Source: Prevotella sp. (GTDB taxonomy: Bacteria > Bacteroidota > Bacteroidia > Bacteroidales > Bacteroidaceae). Taken from it: a stretch of DNA of 64,000 nt. Shown one piece after another: positions 44,692-53,944 of the stretch. The stretch is taken from contig JAFZVV010000005.1 of the NCBI GenBank assembly GCA_017617615.1, positions 4,485 through 68,484 on the forward strand. The letters run 5' to 3'. Within the stretch, counting starts at the first letter, position 1; every line of letters starts with the position of its first letter. The notes beneath the pieces were generated by a model. That model ran no database searches. It was not told where the DNA came from and saw only the letters and a list, made by a program, of their open reading frames with translations. The position numbers were made by a program, and so were the translations under genes.

Positions 44692-46068
44692 ATGAAAAAA
44701 CTACTTTCTGTTCTTTCCATGATTATTGTAGTGTTAACGACCTATGCACAAACTTGTCCCGATGACAACCACCCACATGCCATCAACCTGGGGCTACCGT
44801 CGGGCACGAAGTGGGCGTGCTGCAACGTAGGGGCAGACAAGCCCGAAGGATTTGGTGGTCACTATGCTTGGGGCGAGACAGAGGAGAAAGAAGCGTATAA
44901 TGAAGTCACATATCAATATTGTACAGGTGAAGACCCCAACGATTACGGATGGTATGGCCAAAATACGCAATATCAGGACATTGGCAATGATATCGCAGGC
45001 ACGCAATACGATGTCGCGCACGTGAAATGGGGCGACTCGTGGGTAATGCCGTCGGTTGATGAAATCAAAGAATTGTTCTACAACTGCACTTGCACTTTGA
45101 CGTATATGAACGGTGTTTTTGGTCAAAAATTCACCAGTAAGAGCAATGGTGCTTCCATTTTCTTGCCTGCAGCGGATCTCTCCTACCCCGGTCTCATCGG
45201 CGAATACTGGTCGTCTACGCAGCAACAGTCGAACTTGAAATGGGCCTATGGTCTGTATTTCCATTCAGACGGCACGAACTGGGATTACTTCGCCCGCGCC
45301 ATCGGTCTCACGATACGCCCGGTCAAAAAAGGAACCGATGCACAAACTTGTCCCGATGAAAACCATCCACATATCATCGACCTGGGCCTGCCGTCCGGCA
45401 CGAAGTGGGCGTGCTGCAACGTGGGGACAGACAAGCCTGAGGGCTACGGTGGTTACTATGCATGGGGAGAGACGGAGGAGAAGACTTCTTACGATTGGAG
45501 CACCTACACGCTTTGCGACGGTAGTGAAAGCACCTGCCACGATATAGGCAGCAACATTGCCGGCACGGAATACGACGTTGCGCACGTGAAATGGGGTGGT
45601 TCCTGGGTGATGCCGACAAAAGACCAGCTGGCGGAATTGTTGTATTATTGCACCAGTCAGTGGACAACGAAGAACGGGGTCAATGGTCGGGCTTTCACAG
45701 GTCGAAATGGCTGCACGATATTCTTGCCTGCGGCAGGCTTCTATTGGTTTGATGAAATCCTCGACACTGGCATCATCGGCGACTACTGGTCGTCCACACA
45801 GGGTCAGTCAGGTTCGCACACCGCCTGTGGCATGGATTTCAATGACGGTGGCAGGTCGCGGTTTGAAGGCTACCGCTACTGCGGTCGCTCGGTTCGCCCA
45901 GTCTTAAGCGAAACAAATAGCATAAATCTTCCTCAAATATCTTCTTTCAAATCAAGCCAAGCCATCTATAACCTCTACGGTATAAAAGTCGCAGACACCA
46001 TAGCCCACATCGAAGCCCTGTCTCCTGGCATCTACATCGTCAATGGCAAGAAAATCGTGATTAAGTGA
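44692..46068 (+). CDS. Secreted protein with two FISUMP domains and sorting tail
   Basis: 458 residues with a signal peptide (MKKLLSVLSMIIVVLTTYAQ). Two tandem FISUMP-type modules follow, each starting TCPDDNHPHAINLGLPSGTK or TCPDENHPHIIDLGLPSGTK and including KWACCNVG, YAWGETEEK, YDVAHVKWGxSWVMP and YWSSTQ. The C-terminal tail YNLYGIKVAD...GIYIVNGKKIVIK is nearly the same as in the gene at the left edge. The modules look like an internal tandem duplication, about 195 residues each. Surface-exposed or secreted; ligand unknown. A -7-like TATTTTTGT lies at 44570, giving a leader of ~110 nt. Confidence 0.85.
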   Translation: MKKLLSVLSMIIVVLTTYAQTCPDDNHPHAINLGLPSGTKWACCNVGADKPEGFGGHYAWGETEEKEAYNEVTYQYCTGEDPNDYGWYGQNTQYQDIGNDIAGTQYDVAHVKWGDSWVMPSVDEIKELFYNCTCTLTYMNGVFGQKFTSKSNGASIFLPAADLSYPGLIGEYWSSTQQQSNLKWAYGLYFHSDGTNWDYFARAIGLTIRPVKKGTDAQTCPDENHPHIIDLGLPSGTKWACCNVGTDKPEGYGGYYAWGETEEKTSYDWSTYTLCDGSESTCHDIGSNIAGTEYDVAHVKWGGSWVMPTKDQLAELLYYCTSQWTTKNGVNGRAFTGRNGCTIFLPAAGFYWFDEILDTGIIGDYWSSTQGQSGSHTACGMDFNDGGRSRFEGYRYCGRSVRPVLSETNSINLPQISSFKSSQAIYNLYGIKVADTIAHIEALSPGIYIVNGKKIVIK

Positions 46069-46210
46069 GAGGAAAGATGAACTTGCTCGATCTTTCCTGA
46101 ACGTTTGGAGCAGCGAGAGCCATAAAACTAGTTTAAATGGCCGAGTCGTGACAAACGAAGACAAAGTCAACGGGAACGAGTTAGAGCGAAGCTCAAAGTC
46201 GTGATTAAGT
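46056..46210 (+). repeat. 3'-flank repeat of FISUMP gene, with internal direct repeat
   Basis: The gene end words CGTGATTAAGT occur at the stop (46056-46066) and again at 46199-46209. Between them lie a 9-bp perfect hairpin AGGAAAGAT/ATCTTTCCT (46070-46078 with 46090-46098) and the words GAACGTTTGGAGCAGCG, shared with the 3' flank of the gene at the left edge (2140-2205). Confidence 0.55.
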
Positions 46211-46258
46211 AATGGCAGAATGAAATCGAATAATAGGGAAAAATATCCATATTTTTAT

Positions 46259-46267
46259 TACCTTTGC
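46259..46267 (+). promoter_or_regulatory. -7 element before the TlpA-like gene
   Basis: TACCTTTGC, 37 bp before the ATG at 46305. Confidence 0.55.
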
Positions 46268-46304
46268 ATTCGATTAATTATAGATTGCTGAAAAATAATT
46301 AAGA

Positions 46305-48641
46305 ATGAATTTGAAACAAACCACCATCACCATCCTCCTTGCTTTCGTCGCTGTGACGGGATGGGCGCAAACAAAAGTATGGAACACTATTGTGACGGGC
46401 TACGCCAACACACCCATCATCAATGTAACCAAAGTATCCATCTACGACGACCGCACAGAGGTGTTCGTACATCTTGAAATGCCAGAACAAGCGGCAGGGG
46501 AATCTGTCCCCCTCGCCACCACCCCTACGCTGCACGCAGATGGGAAGCAATACGCCGTGAAGGGGGCAACGGTCATCTCCCTGACCGAACCCTACAAAAT
46601 CCCAGCGGACGGCAAGGTGGATTTCTCGCTTATCTTCGACCCTATACCTGCCGACACCAAGTTGATAGATGTGGCTGAGCCTAACGCATGGAGTATTTAC
46701 AACATCCGTGACGCAGAGGCCCAGCCCAACGAAATAACCGATACCTATTGGCGCAATGAGGCCACGGGCGACTGGCTGATTGGATTTACGCCGAAGCATG
46801 TCATATATGACAACAAAATATGGGACATCGCCGGTAAGACGGAAAAGAAGGATACCTATACCTTTACGCTCAGCAATGGCACCACCATCAAGGTGGGCAA
46901 GATGAAGAAAGGTCAACGCACCATCGCCATTGGCAGCGACAAACCCGTTAAATGCAGTCTTATCACTGGCACCTCTCTGCCCGACTATCCGACAAAGGAC
47001 ACACGCAAGGGTTTTGTGGACAATGGCTACAGAACGGGTGACAGCGTGACGATTATAGGCTGGCTGAAAGATATGCCGAAAGAAGCATGGGAGAGAAAAG
47101 GCCGTGAGTTTGGGGTGATTGTTGAAAATATCTTAAATTTTAAAGAAGAGAGCACATACGCCTTGATGGACTCACTCGGACGCTTCACCTTGAAAATGCC
47201 GCTGCTCAACACGTCGGAGGCGTTTCTCGATGGGAACTGGACGGGCAGAAGTACGGTTTTGGAGCCAGGCAAGGTATATTTTTTCCTCTTCGACTTCAAG
47301 ACTGGACAGAGACTATGGATGGGCGACGATGTCAGGTTGCAGAACGAACTCTTTACCCATCCCCATTTGTATGACCATGATGAGATAGACCGTAGTCGTC
47401 ATGACCTTGACGCTATGACTTATCTGGCCCGGGAGGACAGTGTCAGAAAAATGCAGATGAGCGAGTTGGAGCAATTGGTCACAGACTACCCCAATCTCTC
47501 ACAACGCTATCAGGATTATGTGGCAGGATACTATCAGAACTTACAAGGAGAATCGATGATGCAGGCTCGCTTCTATTTCCCAAACAACGAGATGCCACAG
47601 GAATATATGGACTACGCTGGCAGGGAAATATGGCAGAAGGCCATCAAGCCCTACACGCTGTATCGTGATTTTAGCACTTTCATGCGTGGCTATCTCCACG
47701 AGGTCATGCGCAAACGAGTCTGGACAGTCAACTGGAACATCTATGATTACATCAATGAGATAGCCTCGAACGACGAGGAACTGTCGCTACTGACCCAATG
47801 GAAGGCCTGGTATATCGATGCCGTCGCCAAGGTCGATGCCGCTCCAACCCCGGAAGAAAAGCAGAAAGTTGCAGAACAACTGAATGCCGACAATGCCGAC
47901 ATGTTGTCGGAGGTAAATAGAATTTTCAGCAGTCCGAAAGGCCTGAAAGTGCAGAACGGTATCCACCTCACCATCCGGATGAAGCAAGAAGTCTTTGCAC
48001 TGGATTCAATGGGTACCGACCCCATTCTCAAGGACATTCATCTTTCACAGTTAATCAATGCTATGATTGATGAAACACACACATCACTGGCACCGATGGC
48101 CATCGACACGCTGAAAGCACTGTATACCCATCATATTGGCATCGAAGGCATTGAACAGAAGAATGCCTACTATCTGGCCCTCGAGAACCGCGAGTTCGAC
48201 AAACTGGTGCTCAAGTCGTCGGACAATCTCAAGGATATTTCAGAGGGCGAGGCACTGCTGAAGAGACTCATCGAACCCTATAAGGGCAAGTTCGTGCTCC
48301 TCGACATCTGGGGCACTTGGTGTGGCCCTTGCAAGGAAGCCCTCAGTCACTCCACGGAGGAATATGCCCGTCTGAAGGATTATGACATCCAATATCTCTA
48401 CCTCGCCAACCGCAGTCCCCAGGATGCATGGGAGAACATCATCAAGGAGTACAACGTCAGCGGTCCGAACGTAGCCCACTACAATCTGCCAAACGACCAG
48501 CAGGCCGCCATCGAGCACCACCTCAACGTACACTCTTTCCCCACCTACAAACTCTTCGACCGCAACGGCAACCTACTTGACTTGCATGTCGACCCCCGCA
48601 ACCTCGAAGGGTTGGCCAGCCTCTTGGAACAGATGAAGTAA
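46305..48641 (+). CDS. TlpA-like thioredoxin-fold protein, large secreted form
   Basis: 778 residues with a signal peptide (MNLKQTTITILLAFVAVTGW, then AQT). The first ~600 residues have no recognised enzyme domain: an N-terminal beta-rich part, then a mostly helical part (MQMSELEQLVTDYPNLSQRY). The C-terminal ~140 residues are a thioredoxin fold of the TlpA/ResA type with KFVLLDIWGTWCGPCKEALS (active Cys pair WCGPC near residue 671) and a cis-Pro segment in VHSFPTYKLF. Such proteins act as periplasmic thiol:disulfide reductases. Convergent with the next gene, 80 bp apart. Confidence 0.85.
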   Translation: MNLKQTTITILLAFVAVTGWAQTKVWNTIVTGYANTPIINVTKVSIYDDRTEVFVHLEMPEQAAGESVPLATTPTLHADGKQYAVKGATVISLTEPYKIPADGKVDFSLIFDPIPADTKLIDVAEPNAWSIYNIRDAEAQPNEITDTYWRNEATGDWLIGFTPKHVIYDNKIWDIAGKTEKKDTYTFTLSNGTTIKVGKMKKGQRTIAIGSDKPVKCSLITGTSLPDYPTKDTRKGFVDNGYRTGDSVTIIGWLKDMPKEAWERKGREFGVIVENILNFKEESTYALMDSLGRFTLKMPLLNTSEAFLDGNWTGRSTVLEPGKVYFFLFDFKTGQRLWMGDDVRLQNELFTHPHLYDHDEIDRSRHDLDAMTYLAREDSVRKMQMSELEQLVTDYPNLSQRYQDYVAGYYQNLQGESMMQARFYFPNNEMPQEYMDYAGREIWQKAIKPYTLYRDFSTFMRGYLHEVMRKRVWTVNWNIYDYINEIASNDEELSLLTQWKAWYIDAVAKVDAAPTPEEKQKVAEQLNADNADMLSEVNRIFSSPKGLKVQNGIHLTIRMKQEVFALDSMGTDPILKDIHLSQLINAMIDETHTSLAPMAIDTLKALYTHHIGIEGIEQKNAYYLALENREFDKLVLKSSDNLKDISEGEALLKRLIEPYKGKFVLLDIWGTWCGPCKEALSHSTEEYARLKDYDIQYLYLANRSPQDAWENIIKEYNVSGPNVAHYNLPNDQQAAIEHHLNVHSFPTYKLFDRNGNLLDLHVDPRNLEGLASLLEQMK

Positions 48642-48721
48642 GACAGCAATTTTGGAAAAACTGAGCCCAAATAGTGTGGCACCACATAAAAAGAATTTTC
48701 GTAAACGAACTATGCTATACG

Positions 48722-50083
48722 CTACTTGCAGACCACTTCACGCTCAAAAAAGTCCAGGAAGAAAGGCCAGTTGGGTCCCGCTTCATGACCGCCGTGGTGC
48801 TGGCGATAGGTGAGCCGACCCTCCATCAGGCCATTGTCCATACCCGGGAAAAGGTCTGTGCCTAAACCTTTATAACCGAGCAGTTCATACACAGGCGAAG
48901 CCTTTGAGGCCGATATGAACGAGCCTACCACATCCTGCCATTTGTCGCCGTTCCAACTGCCGGTGGAGATGAAACAGGCACGTGGGGCGCAGAGGGCTAT
49001 CAGTTCGTGTTGGTCGACAGGCATGTCGTTTTCTGTCATGGGGTCTGCGCCGTATTTAATCAGATTGCCACATACCCAATGGTACTCCTGGTTGGAGACG
49101 ATATTGCCGATGCTCTCTCCACAGTCACGGCGCCAGCCTGCTGCGCCAGCCTTTCCGGAAGAGACGATGAACCCAGCTGCGACGCGCTCGTCGAAGGCCA
49201 TGGCCACGAGTGCGGCCTTGCCATAGCGTGAGACACCCTCAATGGCGCACTTGGTGGCATCGAAGGTCTTGTCTGTCGCGAAGTAGTCTATCAGACGTGA
49301 AAGGCCCCATCCCCAGGCACGGAGTGAGCCCCAGTCTGTCGGTTGGCGGTACGCACCCTTGTTGCATAGACCGATGATGCCGTTTGTCAGTCCCGACCCA
49401 GCATCGGCCTGGATGGAGGAGGGGTTGATGGTGGCGGCAGCCCATCCGCGTTCTATCACCATCTGTTTCCAGGATGTAATACCCGGACGGGTGCGGGTGG
49501 GGTCGCCGCCGAAACCGAATTCAATAATCACGGGCATGTTAAGTTGGCCGTTGTCGGGATATACCACGTTGGCTTCCATCTCGACCTTTATGGATGGACA
49601 ACTGGAGTTGTCGACTACGCCTTTCAGATAACGAATCACTACCGGCTTCCCCTCAAAATCCTTCTTTTCCTCACTGATGATTTCCCACTTCACGGCGGGC
49701 ACATGCTCAGGGATGCGTCCGTATACGTTGTCTTCAAACAGTTTGATAATCTCCGGACGACGCACCTTGTACCACATCTTGGCACTGGTAACCTTCTTTC
49801 CACTTTCCGTGACGAGCGGATCAGGATAGAAGGGATAGGGATTGGCTGTCAGTTCATCGTAGTTGGGATGCTTGCTCTCGTCAGGGCTGTTGGGCTGACG
49901 GCCTTCACGGGGCTGGCCTACTCCAACTTTTGCCAACATGTCGGCATAATCGGCTTCTGCTATTCTGCGAAGACTGTCCTGGTTGGCACGGTTTCCACCT
50001 CCGAACGTCATGAACTGTGCGTTCGCTGTAAACGGGAGGCAAGCGATGAGCATTGTCCCGATAAAATAGTTCAAGGTTTTCAT
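48722..50083 (-). CDS. CE15-type glucuronoyl esterase-like protein
   Basis: 453 residues from the ATG at 50083; a longer frame to 50215 is rejected because the promoter element at 50128-50136 lies within it. Signal peptide MKTLNYFIGTMLIACLPFTA, then NAQF. The alpha/beta hydrolase part has the nucleophile motif GVSRYGKAA (Ser285), preceded by WGWGLSRLIDYF and followed by RVAAGFIVSSGKAGAAGWRR. The C-terminus has the His-containing HHGGHEAGPNWPFF. These are marks of carbohydrate esterase family 15, which cleaves the ester between lignin alcohols and 4-O-methylglucuronic acid of xylan. A xylanase cluster is not nearby. Confidence 0.82.
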   Translation of the reverse strand: MKTLNYFIGTMLIACLPFTANAQFMTFGGGNRANQDSLRRIAEADYADMLAKVGVGQPREGRQPNSPDESKHPNYDELTANPYPFYPDPLVTESGKKVTSAKMWYKVRRPEIIKLFEDNVYGRIPEHVPAVKWEIISEEKKDFEGKPVVIRYLKGVVDNSSCPSIKVEMEANVVYPDNGQLNMPVIIEFGFGGDPTRTRPGITSWKQMVIERGWAAATINPSSIQADAGSGLTNGIIGLCNKGAYRQPTDWGSLRAWGWGLSRLIDYFATDKTFDATKCAIEGVSRYGKAALVAMAFDERVAAGFIVSSGKAGAAGWRRDCGESIGNIVSNQEYHWVCGNLIKYGADPMTENDMPVDQHELIALCAPRACFISTGSWNGDKWQDVVGSFISASKASPVYELLGYKGLGTDLFPGMDNGLMEGRLTYRQHHGGHEAGPNWPFFLDFFEREVVCK

Positions 50084-50127
50084 GACTTTACTATGATAAT
50101 GGGGTATTCTATGATATCTGTTCGGGT

Positions 50128-50136
50128 GCGAAGATA
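50128..50136 (-). promoter_or_regulatory. -7 element of the esterase gene
   Basis: TATCTTCGC on the minus strand, 44 bp upstream of the chosen ATG. Confidence 0.45.
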
Positions 50137-50239
50137 CACAATTTCTCTCACTTAACCACAACAACAGGCCTTTTCTGTGAGCATTTTTGTTCAACATTGC
50201 CATGGCGAGAACCAATGGTTGCTGGTCATAGGGCCTTCG

Positions 50240-50597
50240 GCCGATTGAATATTAAAAATTGAAGATTGAAGATTAAGTTCGGCTCTATCCAGTTATGAAA
50301 ACAACCTTCACAACACAGCCTCCATGTGGAATTCATATGGAAGCATAGAGCTGATAGGTAAATCTCTGATAATCAGAACCGATAGAAAAGTCTCCCGTTT
50401 TAAACGGTACAAATCTGTACTACCCGATAACGTACACCTTAGAATCTCTTTGTTGAATTTTTTGACATTCATGAAGCGGTCGAGAAGCAACAAAGTTTAA
50501 GATTTGGTTATGGTTATTTAACTATATCCTGAATTTGAAAAAACTGCGTAATATTGAGTTTTTAGCCACTTTTCGAAGAATTTTGAAAAACAATTCA
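50240..50597. other. Intergenic region with ATTGAAnATT repeat
   Basis: The stretch between the divergent esterase and trkA genes holds GATTGAATATTAAAAATTGA and GATTGAAGATTAAG words (50244-50276), the same kind of repeat as at 15177 and 31008. A 61-codon minus-strand frame at 50308-50493 has no start signal, no coding character and no recognised similarity. I see no gene here. Confidence 0.4.
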
Positions 50598-50606
50598 TAC
50601 CTTTGC
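50598..50606 (+). promoter_or_regulatory. -7 element of the trkA-trkH promoter
   Basis: TACCTTTGC, 63 bp before the trkA ATG at 50670; it lies inside a longer in-frame extension (from 50535), which is therefore rejected. Confidence 0.55.
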
Positions 50607-50669
50607 CATCACAAGTATGCAACAAAGTTTAAGGTAGCAGAGTCATCGCATCGGAATATATACAAAATT

Positions 50670-52007
50670 ATGAGAATAACAATTGTTGGTGCCGGGTCTG
50701 TAGGCACACATTTGGCCAAGTATTTGTCGGGTGAACATATGGACATTTTTATCATAGATAAAGATGCTGGCAAACTGGCGATGCTTGATGCTGAATACAA
50801 CTTGATGGCCGTCATGGGTGATGGTACAGATTTCTCAACACTCAGACATGCAGAAGTAGAAAAATGCGACTTGTTTATTGCTGTCACTGATGTGGCGGAA
50901 CGAAACATCGTAGCTTGTGGCATGGCCAAATCAATGGGAGCCAAAATGACGGTTTCGCGTGTGGACCGTTATGATTATATGGAAAAGCACAATCAGGATG
51001 TGCTCCACTCGATGGGTGTCGACAAGGTTATCTTTCCCGAGTTTCTCATATCTAAAAGCATCATTGAATCATTGAAACACTCATGGGCAAGAAACTGGTA
51101 TGAGTTCAATAATGGTGAGATGATCATGATTGGGGTAAGGCTTACTCAAAACGCCCCTCTTTCTGGGATTTACCTTCGTGACTTGCCATTGGCACAACGT
51201 TTCTTTCACGTGGTGTTGATACGAAGGAATTTCATTACTTTGATTCCTAACGGCAACTGCCAACTTCTGCCGAACGACGTTCTGTATATCACCACTTCTG
51301 CCCCGAAACATGAAGAAGTGGCCTTGCTTGCGGGAAAGCAACCATTTGAGATAAAACGCGTGCTGATTACCGGAGGCGACAAGATTACGGAGATGACACT
51401 GAACAATGCTCCGAAGCAATTCATGTTCACCGTGGTGGAAAATGATTTGGAACGGGCACGTGCGTTGACACGTAACTGTCCCAATTGTGATGTCATTCAT
51501 GGCGAACCGAGCGAGTATGAGGTGCTGGAAGAGGCTGGAGTGAAGAGAGCAGATGCTTTCGTGGCATTGGCAGACACTTCAGAGGGCAATATCCTCTCTT
51601 GTCTCATGGCACGTGATTTAGGTGTGAGGAAGACCATCGCCGACGTGGAGCGGCAACAGTTTCTCAACATGGCCGAATCGTTCAAAATAGGTGCCATACT
51701 CAACAAGCAAATGTTGATGGCGAATGCCATTTTCCAGATATTGATAGATGCAGGCTCGTTGTCATCAAAATGTCTGGTTCTCCCAGGGGCAGAGGTCGTA
51801 AGGCTTGAAATCAAGGAGGGAGCAAGAATAACAAAGGCAAAGGTGAAAGACTTGAACATCCCGGAGGAGATTACGTTTGCTGGCCTGATACGCAATGGCA
51901 GAAGCGAGTTGGTGACCGGGCACACTTTATTTGTCCCAGGCGACCACATCTTGGTGGTTTGCTTGAAAGGAGCCCTTCAGAAAGCGAAGAAACTATTTGG
52001 TTTTTAA
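50670..52007 (+). CDS. trkA: Trk system potassium uptake regulator TrkA
   Basis: 445 residues. Two RCK units in tandem: the first opens with MRITIVGAGSVGTHLAKYLS (GAGSVG at 7-12) and binds nucleotide at DKDAGKL and GDGTDFSTL; the second begins KRVLITGGDKITEM (~229). Each is followed by an RCK_C-type beta domain (LTQNAPLSGIYLRDLPL and ITKAKVKDLNIPEE). TrkA is the NAD(H)/ATP-binding cytoplasmic gate of the TrkH K+ channel. It is 2 bp upstream of trkH. Confidence 0.95.
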   Translation: MRITIVGAGSVGTHLAKYLSGEHMDIFIIDKDAGKLAMLDAEYNLMAVMGDGTDFSTLRHAEVEKCDLFIAVTDVAERNIVACGMAKSMGAKMTVSRVDRYDYMEKHNQDVLHSMGVDKVIFPEFLISKSIIESLKHSWARNWYEFNNGEMIMIGVRLTQNAPLSGIYLRDLPLAQRFFHVVLIRRNFITLIPNGNCQLLPNDVLYITTSAPKHEEVALLAGKQPFEIKRVLITGGDKITEMTLNNAPKQFMFTVVENDLERARALTRNCPNCDVIHGEPSEYEVLEEAGVKRADAFVALADTSEGNILSCLMARDLGVRKTIADVERQQFLNMAESFKIGAILNKQMLMANAIFQILIDAGSLSSKCLVLPGAEVVRLEIKEGARITKAKVKDLNIPEEITFAGLIRNGRSELVTGHTLFVPGDHILVVCLKGALQKAKKLFGF

Positions 52008-52009
52008 CT

Positions 52010-53497
52010 ATGGCCAATCTATATGTCAAACCTGCCAACAACGCCATCAATTACAAGATGATATGGCGTGTTTTAGGGCAGTTGCTGATGGTGGAAGCGG
52101 GATTCATGGCATTCCCGTTGTCTGTATGCTTGTATTATAGGGAACATGACGCGGTGGTGTTTATTGCCATACTGCTGTTGACATTGTTGGCAGGTATGGG
52201 ACTGAATTATTTCAACCATCCACAAAACAGCGTGTTGAAAAGACGCGATGGGCTGTTGCTGGCGTCTGTGGCATGGGTGGTTTTCTCTCTCTTTGGTATG
52301 TTGCCTTATCTTTTTTGCTCTACTCCGCTCAATGTGAGCGAGGGCTTTTTTGAGGCCATGTCTGGCTTCACAACCACGGGAGCCACCGTCATCCGTGACG
52401 TGGAGAGTTGCAGCAAGGGGATTTTGCTCTGGAGATCCATCTCTCAGTGGATAGGCGGGTTGGGTATCATCTTGTTTACCTTGACCTTCATACCGGCACT
52501 GAACAACAGCGGCAGTCTGATGTTGTTTCATGCTGAGGCTACAGGCATCACCCACGACAAATTGGGTGCCCGCATTTCCCGTACAGCGAAGATTCTATGG
52601 CTGTTGTATACTTTGCTGACATTTGTCTTGATATTGATGCTGTGGTTGGGTCCCATGAGTTTCTTCGATAGCATCTGCCATAGCCTGACAGCCATTTCCA
52701 CGGGTGGTTTTTCTACGAAGAACGATGGAATTGCCGCCTTTGACTCACCCTACATTAAGTCGGTGCTGACCCTCTTCATGTTCATCGGAGGCGTAAGTTT
52801 CGGACTGATTATTTCTGCCTTAAGAAATTCATGGCGGGAATTTTGGGAAAACGATGTGTTCCGAACATATGTTTACATCGTCATCATTTTCTATGTGCTC
52901 ATGGTGATAGCCATTATCGGAACACATCACTATAGCGGTTGGCAAAGCATCACGACTGACCCATTGTTCCATATTGTCTCTGCCATGACCTCCACCGGGT
53001 TTAGTGCGGGAAATTGGGAAGGCTGGGGAATACTTGTGCTCACCCTCACATTCTTCATGATGTATGTAGGGGCTTGCGCAGATTCCACCACAGGTGGAGC
53101 CAAGATTGACCGTCTGCTGTATATGCTGAAAAACTTCCTCTTTGTGGTCCGACAATACGTGAGGCCTCGTCTGGTTCATTCGGTAAATGTGAACGGGCAA
53201 CATTTGGATTCTGAAAGGGGCAGTGAGATTGTGGCATTTGTCTTCATATATAGCATGCTTATCGTTGTGGGTGGACTTGTATTGGTAGCCGAGGGGTTCC
53301 CTATAGTCGATGCCTTTTTCTCATCGTTCTCTTGTGTCTCTAACAATGGCTTGGGGGCGGGAGTGACGGGCGTCACAGGTTCTTATGATTTCTTGCCCGC
53401 TTTCGGAAAATGGGTGATGTCGCTGATGATGTTGGCCGGACGTCTGGAAATCATTACTTTGATAGCTTTGTTCGTACCTGATTTCTGGAGGAAATAA
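52010..53497 (+). CDS. trkH: Trk system potassium channel TrkH
   Basis: 495 residues from the ATG at 52010. Highly hydrophobic with ten or more helices and the four-fold pore-loop pattern of the Trk/Ktr/HKT family: MSGFTTTGATVI, LTAISTGGFSTKNDG, MTSTGFSAGNWE and CVSNNGLGAGVTG (the selectivity glycines). Takes up K+ together with TrkA. Co-transcribed with trkA from the promoter at 50598. Confidence 0.95.
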   Translation: MANLYVKPANNAINYKMIWRVLGQLLMVEAGFMAFPLSVCLYYREHDAVVFIAILLLTLLAGMGLNYFNHPQNSVLKRRDGLLLASVAWVVFSLFGMLPYLFCSTPLNVSEGFFEAMSGFTTTGATVIRDVESCSKGILLWRSISQWIGGLGIILFTLTFIPALNNSGSLMLFHAEATGITHDKLGARISRTAKILWLLYTLLTFVLILMLWLGPMSFFDSICHSLTAISTGGFSTKNDGIAAFDSPYIKSVLTLFMFIGGVSFGLIISALRNSWREFWENDVFRTYVYIVIIFYVLMVIAIIGTHHYSGWQSITTDPLFHIVSAMTSTGFSAGNWEGWGILVLTLTFFMMYVGACADSTTGGAKIDRLLYMLKNFLFVVRQYVRPRLVHSVNVNGQHLDSERGSEIVAFVFIYSMLIVVGGLVLVAEGFPIVDAFFSSFSCVSNNGLGAGVTGVTGSYDFLPAFGKWVMSLMMLAGRLEIITLIALFVPDFWRK

Positions 53498-53804
53498 AAT
53501 ATGAATCACAGGGACTGAGATTTTGATTCATTATTCATGTGGGATTGCTTGGTAATTTTGTAAACAATTGCTACACAAGGATTTGCGCAATATACTCAAA
53601 GTTGAAAGGTACAAAAAAGTGCATTAGGGCAAAATGGTAAATCTATGAGTTTTGCACAGCAAAACCAGTCTTCAAAAGTAAGAAAGATTTAACAAATCGT
53701 TAAGATTATTTAACTTTTAATTTTGGGGTATTTTTGCCATTTGCTAAGTCTGTTTGCCATTGAAGAACTCATCATAAACAAATATCGCTAACTATTTTTT
53801 TCCA
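53498..53804. other. AT-rich intergenic region
   Basis: About 300 bp without a credible gene. One further TAnnTTTGC-like word (TATTTTTGC, ~53730) could start a transcript with a leader of ~200 nt toward the SDR gene or a small RNA; nothing else supports that. Confidence 0.35.
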
Positions 53805-53837
53805 TCAGTAATTTGTATACACCTTTCAGTAATTTGT
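53805..53837 (+). promoter_or_regulatory. Direct repeat TCAGTAATTTGT, 21-bp period (AraC-type operator candidate)
   Basis: Two exact 12-bp copies at 53805-53816 and 53826-53837 lie on the same face of the helix, 27 bp upstream of the -7 element at 53864. AraC-family activators usually bind two direct half-sites about two helical turns apart just upstream of, or overlapping, the -35 region. An AraC gene lies 1.4 kb downstream in the same direction. Confidence 0.6.
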
Positions 53838-53863
53838 TTAGTGCCAGTTTGACAAAATCACCG

Positions 53864-53872
53864 TACCTTTGC
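53864..53872 (+). promoter_or_regulatory. -7 element of the SDR operon
   Basis: TACCTTTGC, 73 bp before the SDR start. There is no TTTG at the right -33 distance, as expected for an activator-dependent promoter. Confidence 0.55.
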
Positions 53873-53944
53873 AGCATGATTCAATCACACCGCGAAACTC
53901 TGCGGCGAGAGCAATTAAAACAAATCCTTAATTAAACGTACATT

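Noticed and set aside
44424..44765. 113-codon plus-strand frame before the double-FISUMP gene
   Set aside because: It spans a terminator hairpin and the promoter and overlaps the signal peptide region of the real gene in another frame.
48660..48720. TGTGG-CA-CCACA palindrome between convergent genes, possible terminator
   Set aside because: Stem of five with a two-base loop and no T-run; too weak to call.
50308..50493. 61-codon minus-strand frame in the esterase-trkA gap
   Set aside because: No promoter or ribosome signal, no similarity I recognise; length is compatible with chance in this composition.
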